Assembly: GCF_003265355.1 (NCBI RefSeq)
Contig: NZ_QFRW01000083.1
Coordinates: 62,001-126,000, forward strand
Reading direction: 5' to 3'
Source: Glycomyces dulcitolivorans
GTDB lineage: Bacteria > Actinomycetota > Actinomycetes > Mycobacteriales > Micromonosporaceae
DNA: 64,000 bases
Positions 1 to 8,751 of the stretch are shown piece after piece. The position numbers were made by a program, and so were the translations under genes. Positions within the stretch are counted from its first letter, which is position 1; every line of letters starts with the position of its first letter. The notes under the pieces are model-generated. The model was given only the letters and a program-made list of their open reading frames with translations. It was not told the DNA's origin and did not search any database.

Positions 1-106
1 GGCAACTGGCGTCCAAACCAAAAAGGACGGAGAACTGGCAAATAATTGGCTCACTTCCCGGCTCACCCCTAGCAGGCACCAACGGCAAAAGGAGTGTGAA
101 ACCATG

Positions 107-139
107 AAAAAGAAGGCCCCGGTTACCCGAAGCCTTCTT
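107..139 (-). terminator. Rho-independent terminator of tRNA-Leu
   Basis: On the minus strand, arms AAGAAGGC (132-139) and GCCTTCTT (110-117) can pair and are followed by a short T-run. The hairpin starts six bases past the tRNA 3' end, so it most likely terminates the tRNA transcript. Bases 1-106 to its left show no gene. Confidence 0.8.
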
Positions 140-144
140 ATCTG

Positions 145-229
145 TGCGCGAGGGGGGACTTGAACCCCCACGTCCGTTAAAGGACACTAGCACCTCAAGC
201 TAGCGCGTCTGCCATTCCGCCACCCGCGC
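145..229 (-). tRNA. tRNA-Leu(GAG)
   Basis: The reverse complement folds as a class II tRNA of 85 nt. The acceptor stem GCGCGGG pairs with CUCGCGC (one G-U), the anticodon stem CTAGC pairs with GCTAG around loop TTGAGGT, giving anticodon GAG, and there is a long variable arm and a GGTTCAAGTCC T-loop. The discriminator base is A73, as expected for leucine. CCA is not encoded. It reads CUC and CUU codons. Confidence 0.96.
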
Positions 230-243
230 GTGCACAGAGAGAG

Positions 244-271
244 TGTATATGGAGTTTGTTTTGGCTGCCAG
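244..271 (-). promoter_or_regulatory. Putative promoter of tRNA-Leu
   Basis: On the minus strand, CTGGCA (266-271) and TATACA (244-249) are separated by 16 bp and lie just upstream of the tRNA 5' end. They match four and five of six bases of the vegetative -35 and -10 consensus. Assignment is by inspection only. Confidence 0.5.
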
Positions 272-373
272 TTGGGCCTTTTGGCTTGCCCCGGCACGAG
301 ACGAAACTTTACACGACTGATCCGAGGGCGGCGCAAGGGGGGTTCGCGGTCGGGGTGGGGGGCGGGCGGCGGC

Positions 374-379
374 TACGCT
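374..379 (+). promoter_or_regulatory. -10-like TACGCT, leaderless start
   Basis: TACGCT sits 7 nt before the ATG at 387 with no ribosome binding site between, so transcription probably starts at or next to the start codon. Confidence 0.4.
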
Positions 380-386
380 TGGGGGT

Positions 387-1400
387 ATGACCGTGACCGC
401 GCCTCGACTCCCCGACGCGGCGCTGGCGCATTGGGATCTGGGCCAGATCTACCAGATGCAGCGGGTGCAGACCGGGTTGATGAACCGGTCTTGGCGGGTG
501 GACACGTCGAGCGGGTCGTACCTGCTGAAGTTGTTCCGGGACGTCACCGGGCCTGAGCTTCAGTTTCAGTTTCATGTCTTGCAGACGCTGGGCGGGTCGG
601 GGGTGCCGGTCGTCTTGCCGGTGTTGAGCCGGGATGGGCGCACCACCATTTTCTTGGAGGGCGAGGAGTTCGGCGTCTTCCCCTGGGTCGGCGGCCGGCA
701 CCGGTCTGGTTTGTCCATGTCTCGTGATGCTTGCCGGGATTTGGGTTCCGTGATTGGGCGGCTGCACCGGACTCTGCACGCTTCCATTCCTGCCGATCGG
801 GCTCCCAAGCCTGAGAATCCTCCTACTACCGAGGCTGCTTTGCAGAAAGTCGACCGGTTGTTGGAGCTGGTGGCGGCCGGGCGTGGGGACAAGACCGGGT
901 TCGAGGCGACCGCTGAGCAGACGCTTCGGTTGAAGCGGGGGCTGCTCGTTCGGCTCGGGGATCGGCGGCCTCCGGACCTGGCGCCGCAGTACACGGGGTA
1001 CACGCACGGCGACTTGCATCCTCATAACGTTCTGCATGGGCCTGACGATCGGATCTCGGCGATCTTGGACTGGGACCGGTTGACCGTTTCGTCCTATGCT
1101 CGGGAGATGGCTCGCGCTGCGGTGTTCTACTTCACTTATGGCGATGAGCGGGGTCTTGACTGTGATCGGATCCGGGCTTTCGCCGGGGGGTATCGGTCCG
1201 TTTTTGACGTTGGCGAGCCTGAGATCGGGCTGGCCACGCATCAGCTCTGGTGGGATCGGCTGACCGACAACTGGGTCATCGAGTGGCATTACGTGCGTCA
1301 CAACTCTGCCTGCGACCACCTGCTGCCCGGGCAGACCGGGCTCGTGAAGTGGTGGACCATCCACTACTCGCAGGTCGAGCAGTCGCTCATGGGCCGGTGA
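387..1400 (+). CDS. Phosphotransferase, APH/homoserine kinase-type fold
   Basis: This 337-residue cytoplasmic protein is a member of the aminoglycoside phosphotransferase-like (PF01636) family, which transfers phosphate from ATP to small hydroxylated substrates. Near residues 210-235 it has the Brenner-type catalytic segment HGDLHPHNVL and then the metal-binding ILDWD. The N-terminal lobe carries the lysine-containing strand YLLKLF. The substrate cannot be read from sequence: the family includes antibiotic, choline, sugar and homoserine kinases. There is no Shine-Dalgarno sequence before the ATG. Instead TACGCT lies 7 nt upstream, the arrangement of a leaderless transcript. The gene stands alone between the tRNA and a C45-family gene, so context gives no resistance link. 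Confidence 0.82.
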   Translation: MTVTAPRLPDAALAHWDLGQIYQMQRVQTGLMNRSWRVDTSSGSYLLKLFRDVTGPELQFQFHVLQTLGGSGVPVVLPVLSRDGRTTIFLEGEEFGVFPWVGGRHRSGLSMSRDACRDLGSVIGRLHRTLHASIPADRAPKPENPPTTEAALQKVDRLLELVAAGRGDKTGFEATAEQTLRLKRGLLVRLGDRRPPDLAPQYTGYTHGDLHPHNVLHGPDDRISAILDWDRLTVSSYAREMARAAVFYFTYGDERGLDCDRIRAFAGGYRSVFDVGEPEIGLATHQLWWDRLTDNWVIEWHYVRHNSACDHLLPGQTGLVKWWTIHYSQVEQSLMGR

Positions 1401-1432
1401 AAATCGAGGTGGCGGGGCGATATCGCTTCTGT

Positions 1433-1438
1433 CACAAT
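1433..1438 (+). promoter_or_regulatory. -10-like CACAAT, leaderless start
   Basis: CACAAT lies 7 nt upstream of the ATG at 1446. No Shine-Dalgarno sequence is present, consistent with a leaderless message. Confidence 0.4.
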
Positions 1439-1445
1439 GGCTCGC

Positions 1446-2543
1446 ATGACTGAACTGCCCCTCATCCACCTCCAGGGAAGCCCCTACCGGCAAGGCGTGC
1501 AGCACGGTGAGCAGCTCCGGGAGCAGATCGCCACGAACGTGGCCGTGTACCGGTCGCGGATGCTGACCTCCGGTTTGAAGGAGGACGAGCTCGCCGAGCG
1601 GTCCCAGCGGTACCTCGGGGTGTTCACCCGGGAGGACTCGCTGTACCGGGCGATCATGGACGGGATCGCTGACGGGTCCGGGCAGAACCTGCTGGATATT
1701 GCGCTTCTGAATGCTCGGTACGAGCTGCTGTACAGCGCTTGGAGCGAGTTCGGGCGACCGACGCTAGACAGCATTCGGTCCGAGTGCACTTCGTTCGGCG
1801 GATCGGACGGGGTGTTCACGGCCGGCGGGACGCACATCGGGCAGAACTGGGACTGGTTCACCGGGGTCGAGGGCGCGCTGCTCCAGTGGAAGCACGGCGA
1901 GACGACCGTGGTCGGATTCACCGAGGCCGGGGTCGCCGGGGCCAAGATCGGGATCAACTCGGCCGGTATCGGGTTGTGCGTCAACGGGCTCGGCGCGAGT
2001 GCCGACGACTGGAAGATCGACTCGGTTCCGTTCCACCTGCGGACGTGGCGGATTCTTCAGTCGGCGACGCTGGCAGAGGCCGTCGGGCATGCGACCGCTC
2101 CGCGGCCCGCTTGCTCTGCGAACTTCTTCATCGGGAGTTCAGCCTCCGGGGTTGCCACCGTTGAGACTTCTCCCCTGGGGTCGAGAGTTATTTATGAGGA
2201 CGGCACCACTCCTCTGGTGCACGCCAACCACTTCCGCGCTCCCGAAGCGCTCGGGGTCTACCAGAGCTGGCTCGACTCCGGTCGCGTGTCGACCTACCAC
2301 CGCTGCGAGCGCATGGAGCACCTGCTCGCCAAGGAATCCCCCGTGTCGACCGAGCACCTGTACGCGGCCATGCGCGACCACGAGGGCGGACCGCTGGCCC
2401 TGTGCCGGCACCCGATCGAGACCGACCCGGAGGAGCTGCGGACGCACACCGCGTTCGCCGCGCACCTCGAACTCGACGCGCTCCGGTTCTCCTACACCTG
2501 GGGCCCGCCTTGCGAGTCGGAGTTCACCACCGTCGCAATCTAG
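1446..2543 (+). CDS. C45 family autoproteolytic acyltransferase/hydrolase
   Basis: This resembles the acyl-CoA:6-aminopenicillanic acid acyltransferase-like (peptidase family C45) Ntn-hydrolases, which self-cleave before a cysteine that then becomes the catalytic nucleophile. The likely nucleophile is the Cys in SECTSFGG (about residue 114), followed by the typical THIGQNWDWF strand. Bacterial members are mostly uncharacterised amidohydrolases or acyltransferases, so the substrate is unknown. I chose the ATG at 1446 because CACAAT lies exactly 7 nt upstream with no ribosome binding site, suggesting a leaderless message; an in-frame ATG at 1437 would add three residues. No signal peptide is seen. 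The 3' end overlaps the converging methyltransferase gene by 4 bp. Confidence 0.75.
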   Translation: MTELPLIHLQGSPYRQGVQHGEQLREQIATNVAVYRSRMLTSGLKEDELAERSQRYLGVFTREDSLYRAIMDGIADGSGQNLLDIALLNARYELLYSAWSEFGRPTLDSIRSECTSFGGSDGVFTAGGTHIGQNWDWFTGVEGALLQWKHGETTVVGFTEAGVAGAKIGINSAGIGLCVNGLGASADDWKIDSVPFHLRTWRILQSATLAEAVGHATAPRPACSANFFIGSSASGVATVETSPLGSRVIYEDGTTPLVHANHFRAPEALGVYQSWLDSGRVSTYHRCERMEHLLAKESPVSTEHLYAAMRDHEGGPLALCRHPIETDPEELRTHTAFAAHLELDALRFSYTWGPPCESEFTTVAI

Positions 2544-3355
2544 CCGCGCGGGGTCGGTTGCGAGAGTTCCCAGCACGCCACGGCCGTCGCGGCCGCGACG
2601 TTGAGTGAGTCGACCCCTGCGTGCATCGGGATGACGACCGTGCGGTCGCAGGCGTCGAGGGCGGCCTCGGTGAGGCCGGGGCCTTCGGCGCCGAAGAGCA
2701 GGGCCGGGCGTTCGCGTTCTGCGGCCGTGAGGCGGCCGATGTCGACCGCGCCGCGGGACGGGCTGAGGCCGTGGAGGGTGAAGCCCGCCTCGCGGACCAG
2801 GGACAGACCCGAGGGCCACGGGTCGAGATACGCGTACGGCACCGCGAACACCTCCCCCATCGACACGCGGACGCTGCGGCGGTACAGCGGGTCGGCGCAG
2901 TCGGGGGCGAGGAGCACGCCGTCGAAGCCGAGGCCTGCGGCGACCCTGAAGATCGCCCCGATGTTGGTGTGGTTGTTCAGACCTTCGAGGACGACGAGGC
3001 GGTTGACGCGTCGAAGCAGGTCGACCGGGGCCGGGAGTTCCTTGCGGTGGAACGACGCCAGCGCTCCCCTGTGGACGTGGAAGCCGGTCACCGATTCGAG
3101 GACGTCGGGCCCGGCGGTGTAGCACGGGGCGCCCTCGGCGAGGTGGGCCAGCTGGTCGGCGCGCTTGGCGTCGATGAGCATGGAGCGCATGCGGTATCCG
3201 GCGCGCAGGGCGCGGCCGATGACCTGGTGGCCCTCGGCGATGAACAGGCCGTGGGGCTGCTCGAAGCGGGTGCGCAGGGCCAGGTCGGTGAGCGCCCGGT
3301 AGTCGGCCAGGCGGTCGTCTTCGGGGTCGTGGATCTCGGTTGCGTGGTCGGGCAC
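2540..3355 (-). CDS. TrmH/SpoU family RNA 2'-O-methyltransferase
   Basis: This 271-residue protein belongs to the SPOUT class of SAM-dependent rRNA or tRNA 2'-O-ribose methyltransferases, which bind SAM in a C-terminal trefoil knot. The three SpoU motifs are present in order: NNHTNIGAIFR, LLFGAEGPGLT and IPMHAGVDSLNVAAATAV. The preceding 90 residues form the usual substrate-binding domain with FIAEGHQVI. I chose the GTG at 3355 because GGGGGAG precedes it by about 9 nt; a GTG at 3376 would add seven residues but would leave that ribosome binding site inside the gene. The exact target nucleotide cannot be assigned. Confidence 0.85.
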   Translation of the reverse strand: MPDHATEIHDPEDDRLADYRALTDLALRTRFEQPHGLFIAEGHQVIGRALRAGYRMRSMLIDAKRADQLAHLAEGAPCYTAGPDVLESVTGFHVHRGALASFHRKELPAPVDLLRRVNRLVVLEGLNNHTNIGAIFRVAAGLGFDGVLLAPDCADPLYRRSVRVSMGEVFAVPYAYLDPWPSGLSLVREAGFTLHGLSPSRGAVDIGRLTAAERERPALLFGAEGPGLTEAALDACDRTVVIPMHAGVDSLNVAAATAVACWELSQPTPRG

Positions 3356-3382
3356 CCGGTGATTCTCCCCCAGCACGCGAAA

Positions 3383-3416
3383 CGCCCCCGGTCGGCCCGA
3401 AGGCCGACCGGGGGCG
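3383..3416 (-). terminator. Strong hairpin with UUCG tetraloop after the SPFH gene
   Basis: A perfect 15-bp stem (3383-3397 with 3402-3416) closes a four-base loop that reads UUCG on the minus strand. It begins 10 nt beyond the stop of the SPFH gene and is followed by TTTC. It most likely ends the fabG-to-SPFH transcription unit and insulates the methyltransferase gene that follows. Confidence 0.85.
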
Positions 3417-3426
3417 TCACTCGGTC

Positions 3427-4458
3427 TTAAGCCGGAGACGGCGGGAGCTGCGGCGTGGTCTTGCCCTCGCCGAAGTCCTGGACCTCGCGGGCGGCGGACT
3501 GGGCCGCTTCGAGGGCCTTCTTGGCCTCGTCGTCGAGTTCGAGGGCGCTGGTGTCGATCTCGACCTCTTCCTCCTCGGCGGGCCCGGACTTGTCGCCGCC
3601 GAAGGCGTTGCCGACGCTGCCGAGGGCCCTGGTGAGCTCCGCGGGGACGACCCAGACCTTGTTGGCGCTGCCCTGGGCGATCGACGGGAGCGTCTGGAGG
3701 TACTGGTAGGTCAGCAGGCGGTCGGTCGGCTTGGCCTTGTGGATCGCCGCGAAGACGGTCTGGATGGCCTTGGCCTCACCGTCGGCGCGCAGGACGGCGG
3801 CGTCGCGCTGGCCCTTGGCGCGCAGGACCTGGGCCTGCTGCTCGCCTTCGGCGTTCAGGATCGCGGAGCGCTTGGTGCCTTCGGCGTTCAGGATCGCGGC
3901 GCGGCGGTCGCGCTCGGCGCGCATCTGCTTCTCCATGGCGTCGCGGATGCTCAGCGGCGGTTCGATGGAGCGCAGCTCGACGCGGGTGACCTTGAGGCCC
4001 CACTTGTCGGTGGCCTTGTCGAGCTCGGCGGCGAGGCGGGCGTTGATCTCCTCGCGGCTGGTGAGCGTCTTCTCCAGGTCCATGGAGCCGACGACGTTGC
4101 GGAGCGTGGTGGTGGTGAGCTGCTCGACGCCGGCGAGGTAGTCCTCGATGTTGTACACGGCGGCGGTGGGCTGCGTGATGATGTAGTACAGCACGGTGTC
4201 GATCTGCACGCCGAGGTTGTCGGCGGTGATCACCGGCTGGGGCGGGAAGTTGACGACGCGCTCGCGCAGGTCCACTTTGGCGCGGACGGAGTCCACGAAC
4301 GGGATCAGCAGGCGCGGCCCCGGTTCGAGGGTGCGCCGGTAGCGGCCGAGGCGCTCGATGATGTAGTTCCACTGCTGGGGCACGATCTTGATCGAGCGGA
4401 AGAGCACGATGATCAGGAAGATCGCGACGATCAGGAGCAGTATGCCTACGGGTTCCAT
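3427..4458 (-). CDS. SPFH/band 7 (stomatin-like) membrane protein
   Basis: The 343-residue product has one N-terminal membrane anchor (about residues 4-20, LLLIVAIFLIIVLF) followed by an SPFH/band 7 domain starting at IKIVPQQWNYIIERLGRY. A long charged helix follows, with repeats of the form AILNAEG and VLRAKG. This is the bacterial stomatin/QmcA type, which forms oligomeric rings at the membrane and is thought to organise lipid microdomains or chaperone proteases such as FtsH. The C-terminus is acidic (EEEEVEID) and probably cytoplasmic. It follows an NfeD gene by 38 nt, the partner it has in most bacteria. Mycobacterium tuberculosis Rv1488 holds the same position. Confidence 0.9.
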   Translation of the reverse strand: MEPVGILLLIVAIFLIIVLFRSIKIVPQQWNYIIERLGRYRRTLEPGPRLLIPFVDSVRAKVDLRERVVNFPPQPVITADNLGVQIDTVLYYIITQPTAAVYNIEDYLAGVEQLTTTTLRNVVGSMDLEKTLTSREEINARLAAELDKATDKWGLKVTRVELRSIEPPLSIRDAMEKQMRAERDRRAAILNAEGTKRSAILNAEGEQQAQVLRAKGQRDAAVLRADGEAKAIQTVFAAIHKAKPTDRLLTYQYLQTLPSIAQGSANKVWVVPAELTRALGSVGNAFGGDKSGPAEEEEVEIDTSALELDDEAKKALEAAQSAAREVQDFGEGKTTPQLPPSPA

Positions 4459-4496
4459 GGTGTTCTCAGCCTCCAGTGTTCTGGCGGATCGGCGGG

Positions 4497-4961
4497 CTAT
4501 GGGCAGAGACTACTTAACGACTGCTTCCACACGATCACCGTCGCGCCCTTGATCTCGACGACGGTGACGGTGTCCCCGGGTTCGAGGAGCTGGTCGGGTT
4601 CGAGGGGGTAGGCGGTCCAGTTGTCGCCGGAGATCTCGACGAGGCCGCCGGAGGAGTCGACCTTCTCGATGACGCGGGCTTCGGCGCCCTGGATCGCGCG
4701 GGTCCCGAACGGGCGGTGGGAGGTGTCGGCCCCGGTGTCGGATTCGAGGGCCTGCTTGAGGAAGGGGCGGAGGCCGAAGATCGAGGCGACGGAGCCGACG
4801 CCGAAGAGCACGGCCTGAAGCCAGAGGGGCGCGCCGATGGCGGCCCCGACGCCGGCGAGCACTGCTCCGACGGCGACCATGGCGAGGACCAGGGTGCCGG
4901 TGAAGAGCTCGACTGCGCCGAGGATCACGGCGACGATGATCCAGATGAATACGTCGTCCAC
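4497..4961 (-). CDS. NfeD-like membrane protein (short form)
   Basis: This 154-residue protein has three or four hydrophobic segments in the first 75 residues (VFIWIIVAVILGAVELF, LVLAMVAVGAVLAGVGA, LQAVLFGVGSVASIFG). A soluble OB-fold NfeD C-terminal domain follows, ending with the typical TVTVVEIKGATVIV strand. Short NfeD proteins accompany SPFH proteins, and the pair is thought to assemble together in the membrane. It lacks the N-terminal ClpP-class protease of the long form. It matches Rv1487 in position between hemH and the stomatin gene. Confidence 0.88.
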   Translation of the reverse strand: MDDVFIWIIVAVILGAVELFTGTLVLAMVAVGAVLAGVGAAIGAPLWLQAVLFGVGSVASIFGLRPFLKQALESDTGADTSHRPFGTRAIQGAEARVIEKVDSSGGLVEISGDNWTAYPLEPDQLLEPGDTVTVVEIKGATVIVWKQSLSSLCP

Positions 4962-4999
4962 CCGTCAAGCATGTCACGCGCACGGGACCTGCGGGGATT

Positions 5000-5069
5000 C
5001 CGGTCCGGGCCCGCCACGCCGCACCGCTTGCAAGAAGTGCGTTCGGCGCGGTCGCGGGCCCGGTTCCGG
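5000..5069. repeat. Long-armed inverted repeat after hemH
   Basis: Arms at 5000-5014 and 5054-5069 are complementary except for one TT/A mismatch, with a 39-nt loop. The right arm ends immediately before the hemH stop. It could act as a terminator or mRNA-processing hairpin in the gap between hemH and nfeD. Confidence 0.35.
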
Positions 5070-6128
5070 TCAGCGGTTGCGGTGCTTCTCCGGGGCCGGG
5101 GGCCGGCGCGCGGGGCAGCAGCCCTCGACGGTCGGGTCCCAGACGGGGAGTTTGCCGAGGCGGCGGATGGGGGCGCCCTGGACGCGCTCGGCGACGAGGT
5201 CGCGGAACATGCCGACGAGGTCGGCGTCGACGGTGGGCGTCCCGGCGCGCAGGTAGCGCAGGCCGAGGTCGGCCGCGGTCTCCTTGGCCTCGTTGTCGAG
5301 GTCCCACAGGACCTCGATGTGGTCGGACAGGAAGCCGACGGGGCTGACCACGACGGTGTCGACGCCTTCGGCGGCGAGGACCTTGAGGTGGTCGTTGACG
5401 TCGGGTTCGAGCCACGGCATCGACGGCGGGCCCGAGCGGGACTGCCAGACGACATCGAAGGGCCCGGTCCAGCCGGCGCGTTCGGCGACGAGCGCGGCGG
5501 CCTCGGCGACCTGGTCGGAGTAGCGCGCGCCTTCGGGGCCCGAGCACTCCTCCATGACGTCGGGGATGGAGTGCGCGGTGAAGACGACCCGGGTCTTCGA
5601 CTGGTCCTCGATCTGGTCGAGCGAGGCCTGGAGCTGGCGGGCGAAGCCGCCGACGAAGCCGGGGTGGTCGAAGAAGTGGCGGATCTTGTCGATGACCGGC
5701 GCGGTCTCGCCGACGGCGGCGCGGGCGGCGTTGACGTCCTCGACGTACTGGCGGCACGAGGAGTAGGAGCCGTACGCGCTGGTGCACAAGGCGAGGGCGC
5801 GCTTGACGCCGTCGCCGGTCATCTGGGTGACGGCGTCGACGAGCATCGGCGGCCAGTTCCGGTTGCCCCAGTAGATGGGCAGGTCGATGCCGGCCTTGCG
5901 GAACTCCTGGCGGAGCGCCTCGATGACCTCGCGGCACCACTGGTTGATCGGCGAGATGCCGCCGAAGTGGTAGTAGTGCTCGGCGACCTCGGCGAGGCGC
6001 TCGTCGGGGATGCCGCGGCCGCGGGTGACGTTGCGCAGGAACGGCAGGACGTCGCCGGGTCCTTCGGGGCCGCCGAAGGAGACGAGCAGGACCGCGTCGT
6101 ACCCGTTGGTGGTTTCTATGGCTGTCAT
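5070..6128 (-). CDS. hemH: Ferrochelatase (probably coproporphyrin III type)
   Basis: This 352-residue enzyme inserts ferrous iron into a porphyrin in heme synthesis. In actinobacteria the substrate is generally coproporphyrin III (CpfC). The family features are clear: N-terminal LLVSFGGPEGP, FGGISPIN, the catalytic His in FTAHSIP (H186) and SPVGFLSDHIEVLWDLD with the conserved acidic residues. Several actinobacterial homologues bind a [2Fe-2S] cluster; here Cys125, Cys195 and a C-terminal Cys337-Cys338 pair could serve, but the usual spaced C-terminal cysteines are not seen. The gene starts 11 nt after fabI, as in the mycobacterial inhA-hemZ operon. Confidence 0.93.
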   Translation of the reverse strand: MTAIETTNGYDAVLLVSFGGPEGPGDVLPFLRNVTRGRGIPDERLAEVAEHYYHFGGISPINQWCREVIEALRQEFRKAGIDLPIYWGNRNWPPMLVDAVTQMTGDGVKRALALCTSAYGSYSSCRQYVEDVNAARAAVGETAPVIDKIRHFFDHPGFVGGFARQLQASLDQIEDQSKTRVVFTAHSIPDVMEECSGPEGARYSDQVAEAAALVAERAGWTGPFDVVWQSRSGPPSMPWLEPDVNDHLKVLAAEGVDTVVVSPVGFLSDHIEVLWDLDNEAKETAADLGLRYLRAGTPTVDADLVGMFRDLVAERVQGAPIRRLGKLPVWDPTVEGCCPARRPPAPEKHRNR

Positions 6129-6138
6129 TGCGGCTCCG

Positions 6139-6936
6139 CTACTGCCCAGTGCTCACGTTTTCAGTGCGCTCGACTCCGACGGCGTGGAAGCCGCCGTCGA
6201 CGTGGATGATCTCGCCGCTGGTCGCCGGGAACAGGTCGGACAGGAGCGCGACGCAGGCCTTGGCCACGGGCTCGGAGTCGGTGAGGGACCAGCCGAGCGG
6301 GGCGCGCTTGGTCCAGGCCTCCTCGAAGGCCTCGAAGCCGGGGATGGACTTGGCGGCCATGGTGCGCTGCGGGCCGGCGGAGACGAGGTTGACGCGGATG
6401 CCCTTGGGGCCCAGGTCGCGGGCGAGGTAGCGGTTGACCGCCTCCAGGCCGGCCTTGGCGACGCCCATCCAGTCGTAGACCGGCCAGGCCTGCTGCGCGT
6501 CGAAGTCGAGGCCGACGACCGCGCCGCCGTTCTCCATGAGCGGCAGGGCGGCGACAGCGAGGGACTTGTAGGTGAACGTGGAGACCTCGACGGCCTTGGC
6601 GACGTCGGCCCACTCGGTGTTCAGGAAGTTCCCGCCGAGGGCGCCGGGCGGGGCGAAGGCGATGGCGTGGAGGACGCCGTCGATCGAGGGGACGTGCTCG
6701 CGGACCTTGTCGGCGAGGCCGGCCAGCTGCTCGGGGTCGGTCGCGTCGAGCTCGACCACGGGGGCGGGCTTGGGGAGCTTCTTCGCGATGCGCTCGACCA
6801 GGGAGAGGCGCCCGAAACCGGTGAGGACCACGTCGGCGCCCTGCTCCTGCGCGTACTTGGCCACGCCGAAGCCGAGTGACTGCTCGGTGATGACACCGGT
6901 GACGAGCAGCCGTTTGCCGTCCAAGATTCCAGACAT
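6139..6936 (-). CDS. fabI: Enoyl-[ACP] reductase, InhA/FabI type
   Basis: This 265-residue short-chain dehydrogenase reduces trans-2-enoyl-ACP with NADH, the last step of FAS-II elongation. The nucleotide loop GVITEQSLGFGVA, the InhA-like GLDFDAQQAWPVYDWMGVAK segment (active-site Tyr154 and Lys161) and the C-terminal GEIIHVDGGFHAVG all match the InhA branch. The residue corresponding to InhA Ser94 is alanine (HAIAFAP). GGAGG sits 8 nt before the ATG. It lies between fabG and hemH, the same order as mabA-inhA-hemZ, so it should be co-transcribed with both. Confidence 0.95.
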   Translation of the reverse strand: MSGILDGKRLLVTGVITEQSLGFGVAKYAQEQGADVVLTGFGRLSLVERIAKKLPKPAPVVELDATDPEQLAGLADKVREHVPSIDGVLHAIAFAPPGALGGNFLNTEWADVAKAVEVSTFTYKSLAVAALPLMENGGAVVGLDFDAQQAWPVYDWMGVAKAGLEAVNRYLARDLGPKGIRVNLVSAGPQRTMAAKSIPGFEAFEEAWTKRAPLGWSLTDSEPVAKACVALLSDLFPATSGEIIHVDGGFHAVGVERTENVSTGQ

Positions 6937-6978
6937 GTGAGTTCCTCCGTCGTTATCTGCTTGAAAACTAGTCCGGGC

Positions 6979-7743
<765 letters not shown>

Positions 7744-7784
7744 TCAGGGGCGAAGGGGCCTTCACGGAGGGTGTGGTGTCGGAC

Positions 7785-8735
7785 TCAGGTCAGGCGGGAG
7801 GTCCACGCGAGGCTGAGTCCGGCGGCGGCGAACAGGAGGATCATCGCGGTGCCGATGAACCACTGCGACACGTCTTCTGCGATCGTGCGGTAGCCGAGGG
7901 AGGAGCCCATGTCCTCGTAGACGGCGCGGAGCTGGTCGGCGGTGACGGCCTCGTAGTAGTCGCCGCCGGTGGCCTCGGCGAGTCCGGCGAGGGCCTCGCG
8001 GTCGACGGGGACGGAGACGAGTTCCTCGTCGAGTTCGATGACGCCCTCGTCGGTGCCGAAGGCGACGGTGGAGACGGGGATCTCGGCGGCGGCGGCGGCT
8101 TCGCCGGCCTCTTCGACGGTGCGCCCGGCGGTGCGGTAGCCGTCGGAGAGCAGGAGGATGCGCGCGGGGGCGAGCTGCCCGGTCTCGTCGGCCATGACCT
8201 GCTGGACGGCCTGGAGGGACGCGAAGACGGCGTCGCCGGTGGCGGTGGCCTCGGCGAGGGTGAGGCCGTTGATCGCGGTGGTGACCTCGGCGCGGTTCTT
8301 GGTGGGGGGCACGACGACCGAGGCGTATCCGGCGAAGGACACGAGGCCGACGTTGTACTGCTCGGGCAGTTCGGCGACGAAGTCGGCGGCCGCGGCCTTG
8401 GCGGCGTCGATGCGGGTGGGGTCGACGTCGGTGGCCATCATCGACAGGGACACGTCGATGGCGAGGATGACCGTGGCCCGCTCCTGGGGCTCGTCGACGT
8501 CGACCGCGGGGCGGGTCATGCCGCCGACGAGGACGGCGAGGGCGATGACGAGGAGTCCGGCGGGCAGGTGGCGGCGCCAGCCGGGGATGCGCGGGACGAG
8601 TTTGGCCAGGAGCGAGGCGTTGGCGAACCTGACGGCGACCCGCTGTCTGGCGAACTGGGCCCAGACGTACACCCCGGCGAGGATCGCGACGGGGATGAGC
8701 GCCAGCAGCCATGCGGGTTCGAGCAGGCGGATCAA
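7785..8735 (-). CDS. VWA-domain membrane protein (BatA-like)
   Basis: The 316-residue product has an N-terminal anchor of two hydrophobic helices (PAWLLALIPVAILAGVYVW; LPAGLLVIALAVLVGG), then a von Willebrand factor A domain with a MIDAS motif (AIDVSLSMMATDV). A C-terminal transmembrane helix follows (WFIGTAMILLFAAAGLSLAW). Such proteins work with MoxR ATPases, probably as metal-dependent adaptors in assembly of surface complexes. The TTG start at 8735 is supported by AAGGAG five bases upstream. It is last in the moxR-DUF58-VWA set and corresponds to Rv1481. Confidence 0.88.
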   Translation of the reverse strand: MIRLLEPAWLLALIPVAILAGVYVWAQFARQRVAVRFANASLLAKLVPRIPGWRRHLPAGLLVIALAVLVGGMTRPAVDVDEPQERATVILAIDVSLSMMATDVDPTRIDAAKAAAADFVAELPEQYNVGLVSFAGYASVVVPPTKNRAEVTTAINGLTLAEATATGDAVFASLQAVQQVMADETGQLAPARILLLSDGYRTAGRTVEEAGEAAAAAEIPVSTVAFGTDEGVIELDEELVSVPVDREALAGLAEATGGDYYEAVTADQLRAVYEDMGSSLGYRTIAEDVSQWFIGTAMILLFAAAGLSLAWTSRLT

Positions 8736-8751
8736 CGGTTCTCCTTGCGGG

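Noticed and set aside
230-556. A 108-codon plus-strand frame overlapping the tRNA upstream region and the phosphotransferase gene
   Set aside because: It is in another frame of the well-supported phosphotransferase, is low-complexity Gly/Arg-rich, and has no recognisable motif.
387-1400. Aminoglycoside resistance gene
   Set aside because: The fold is shared by many kinases, and neither neighbours nor substrate-site motifs point to an antibiotic.
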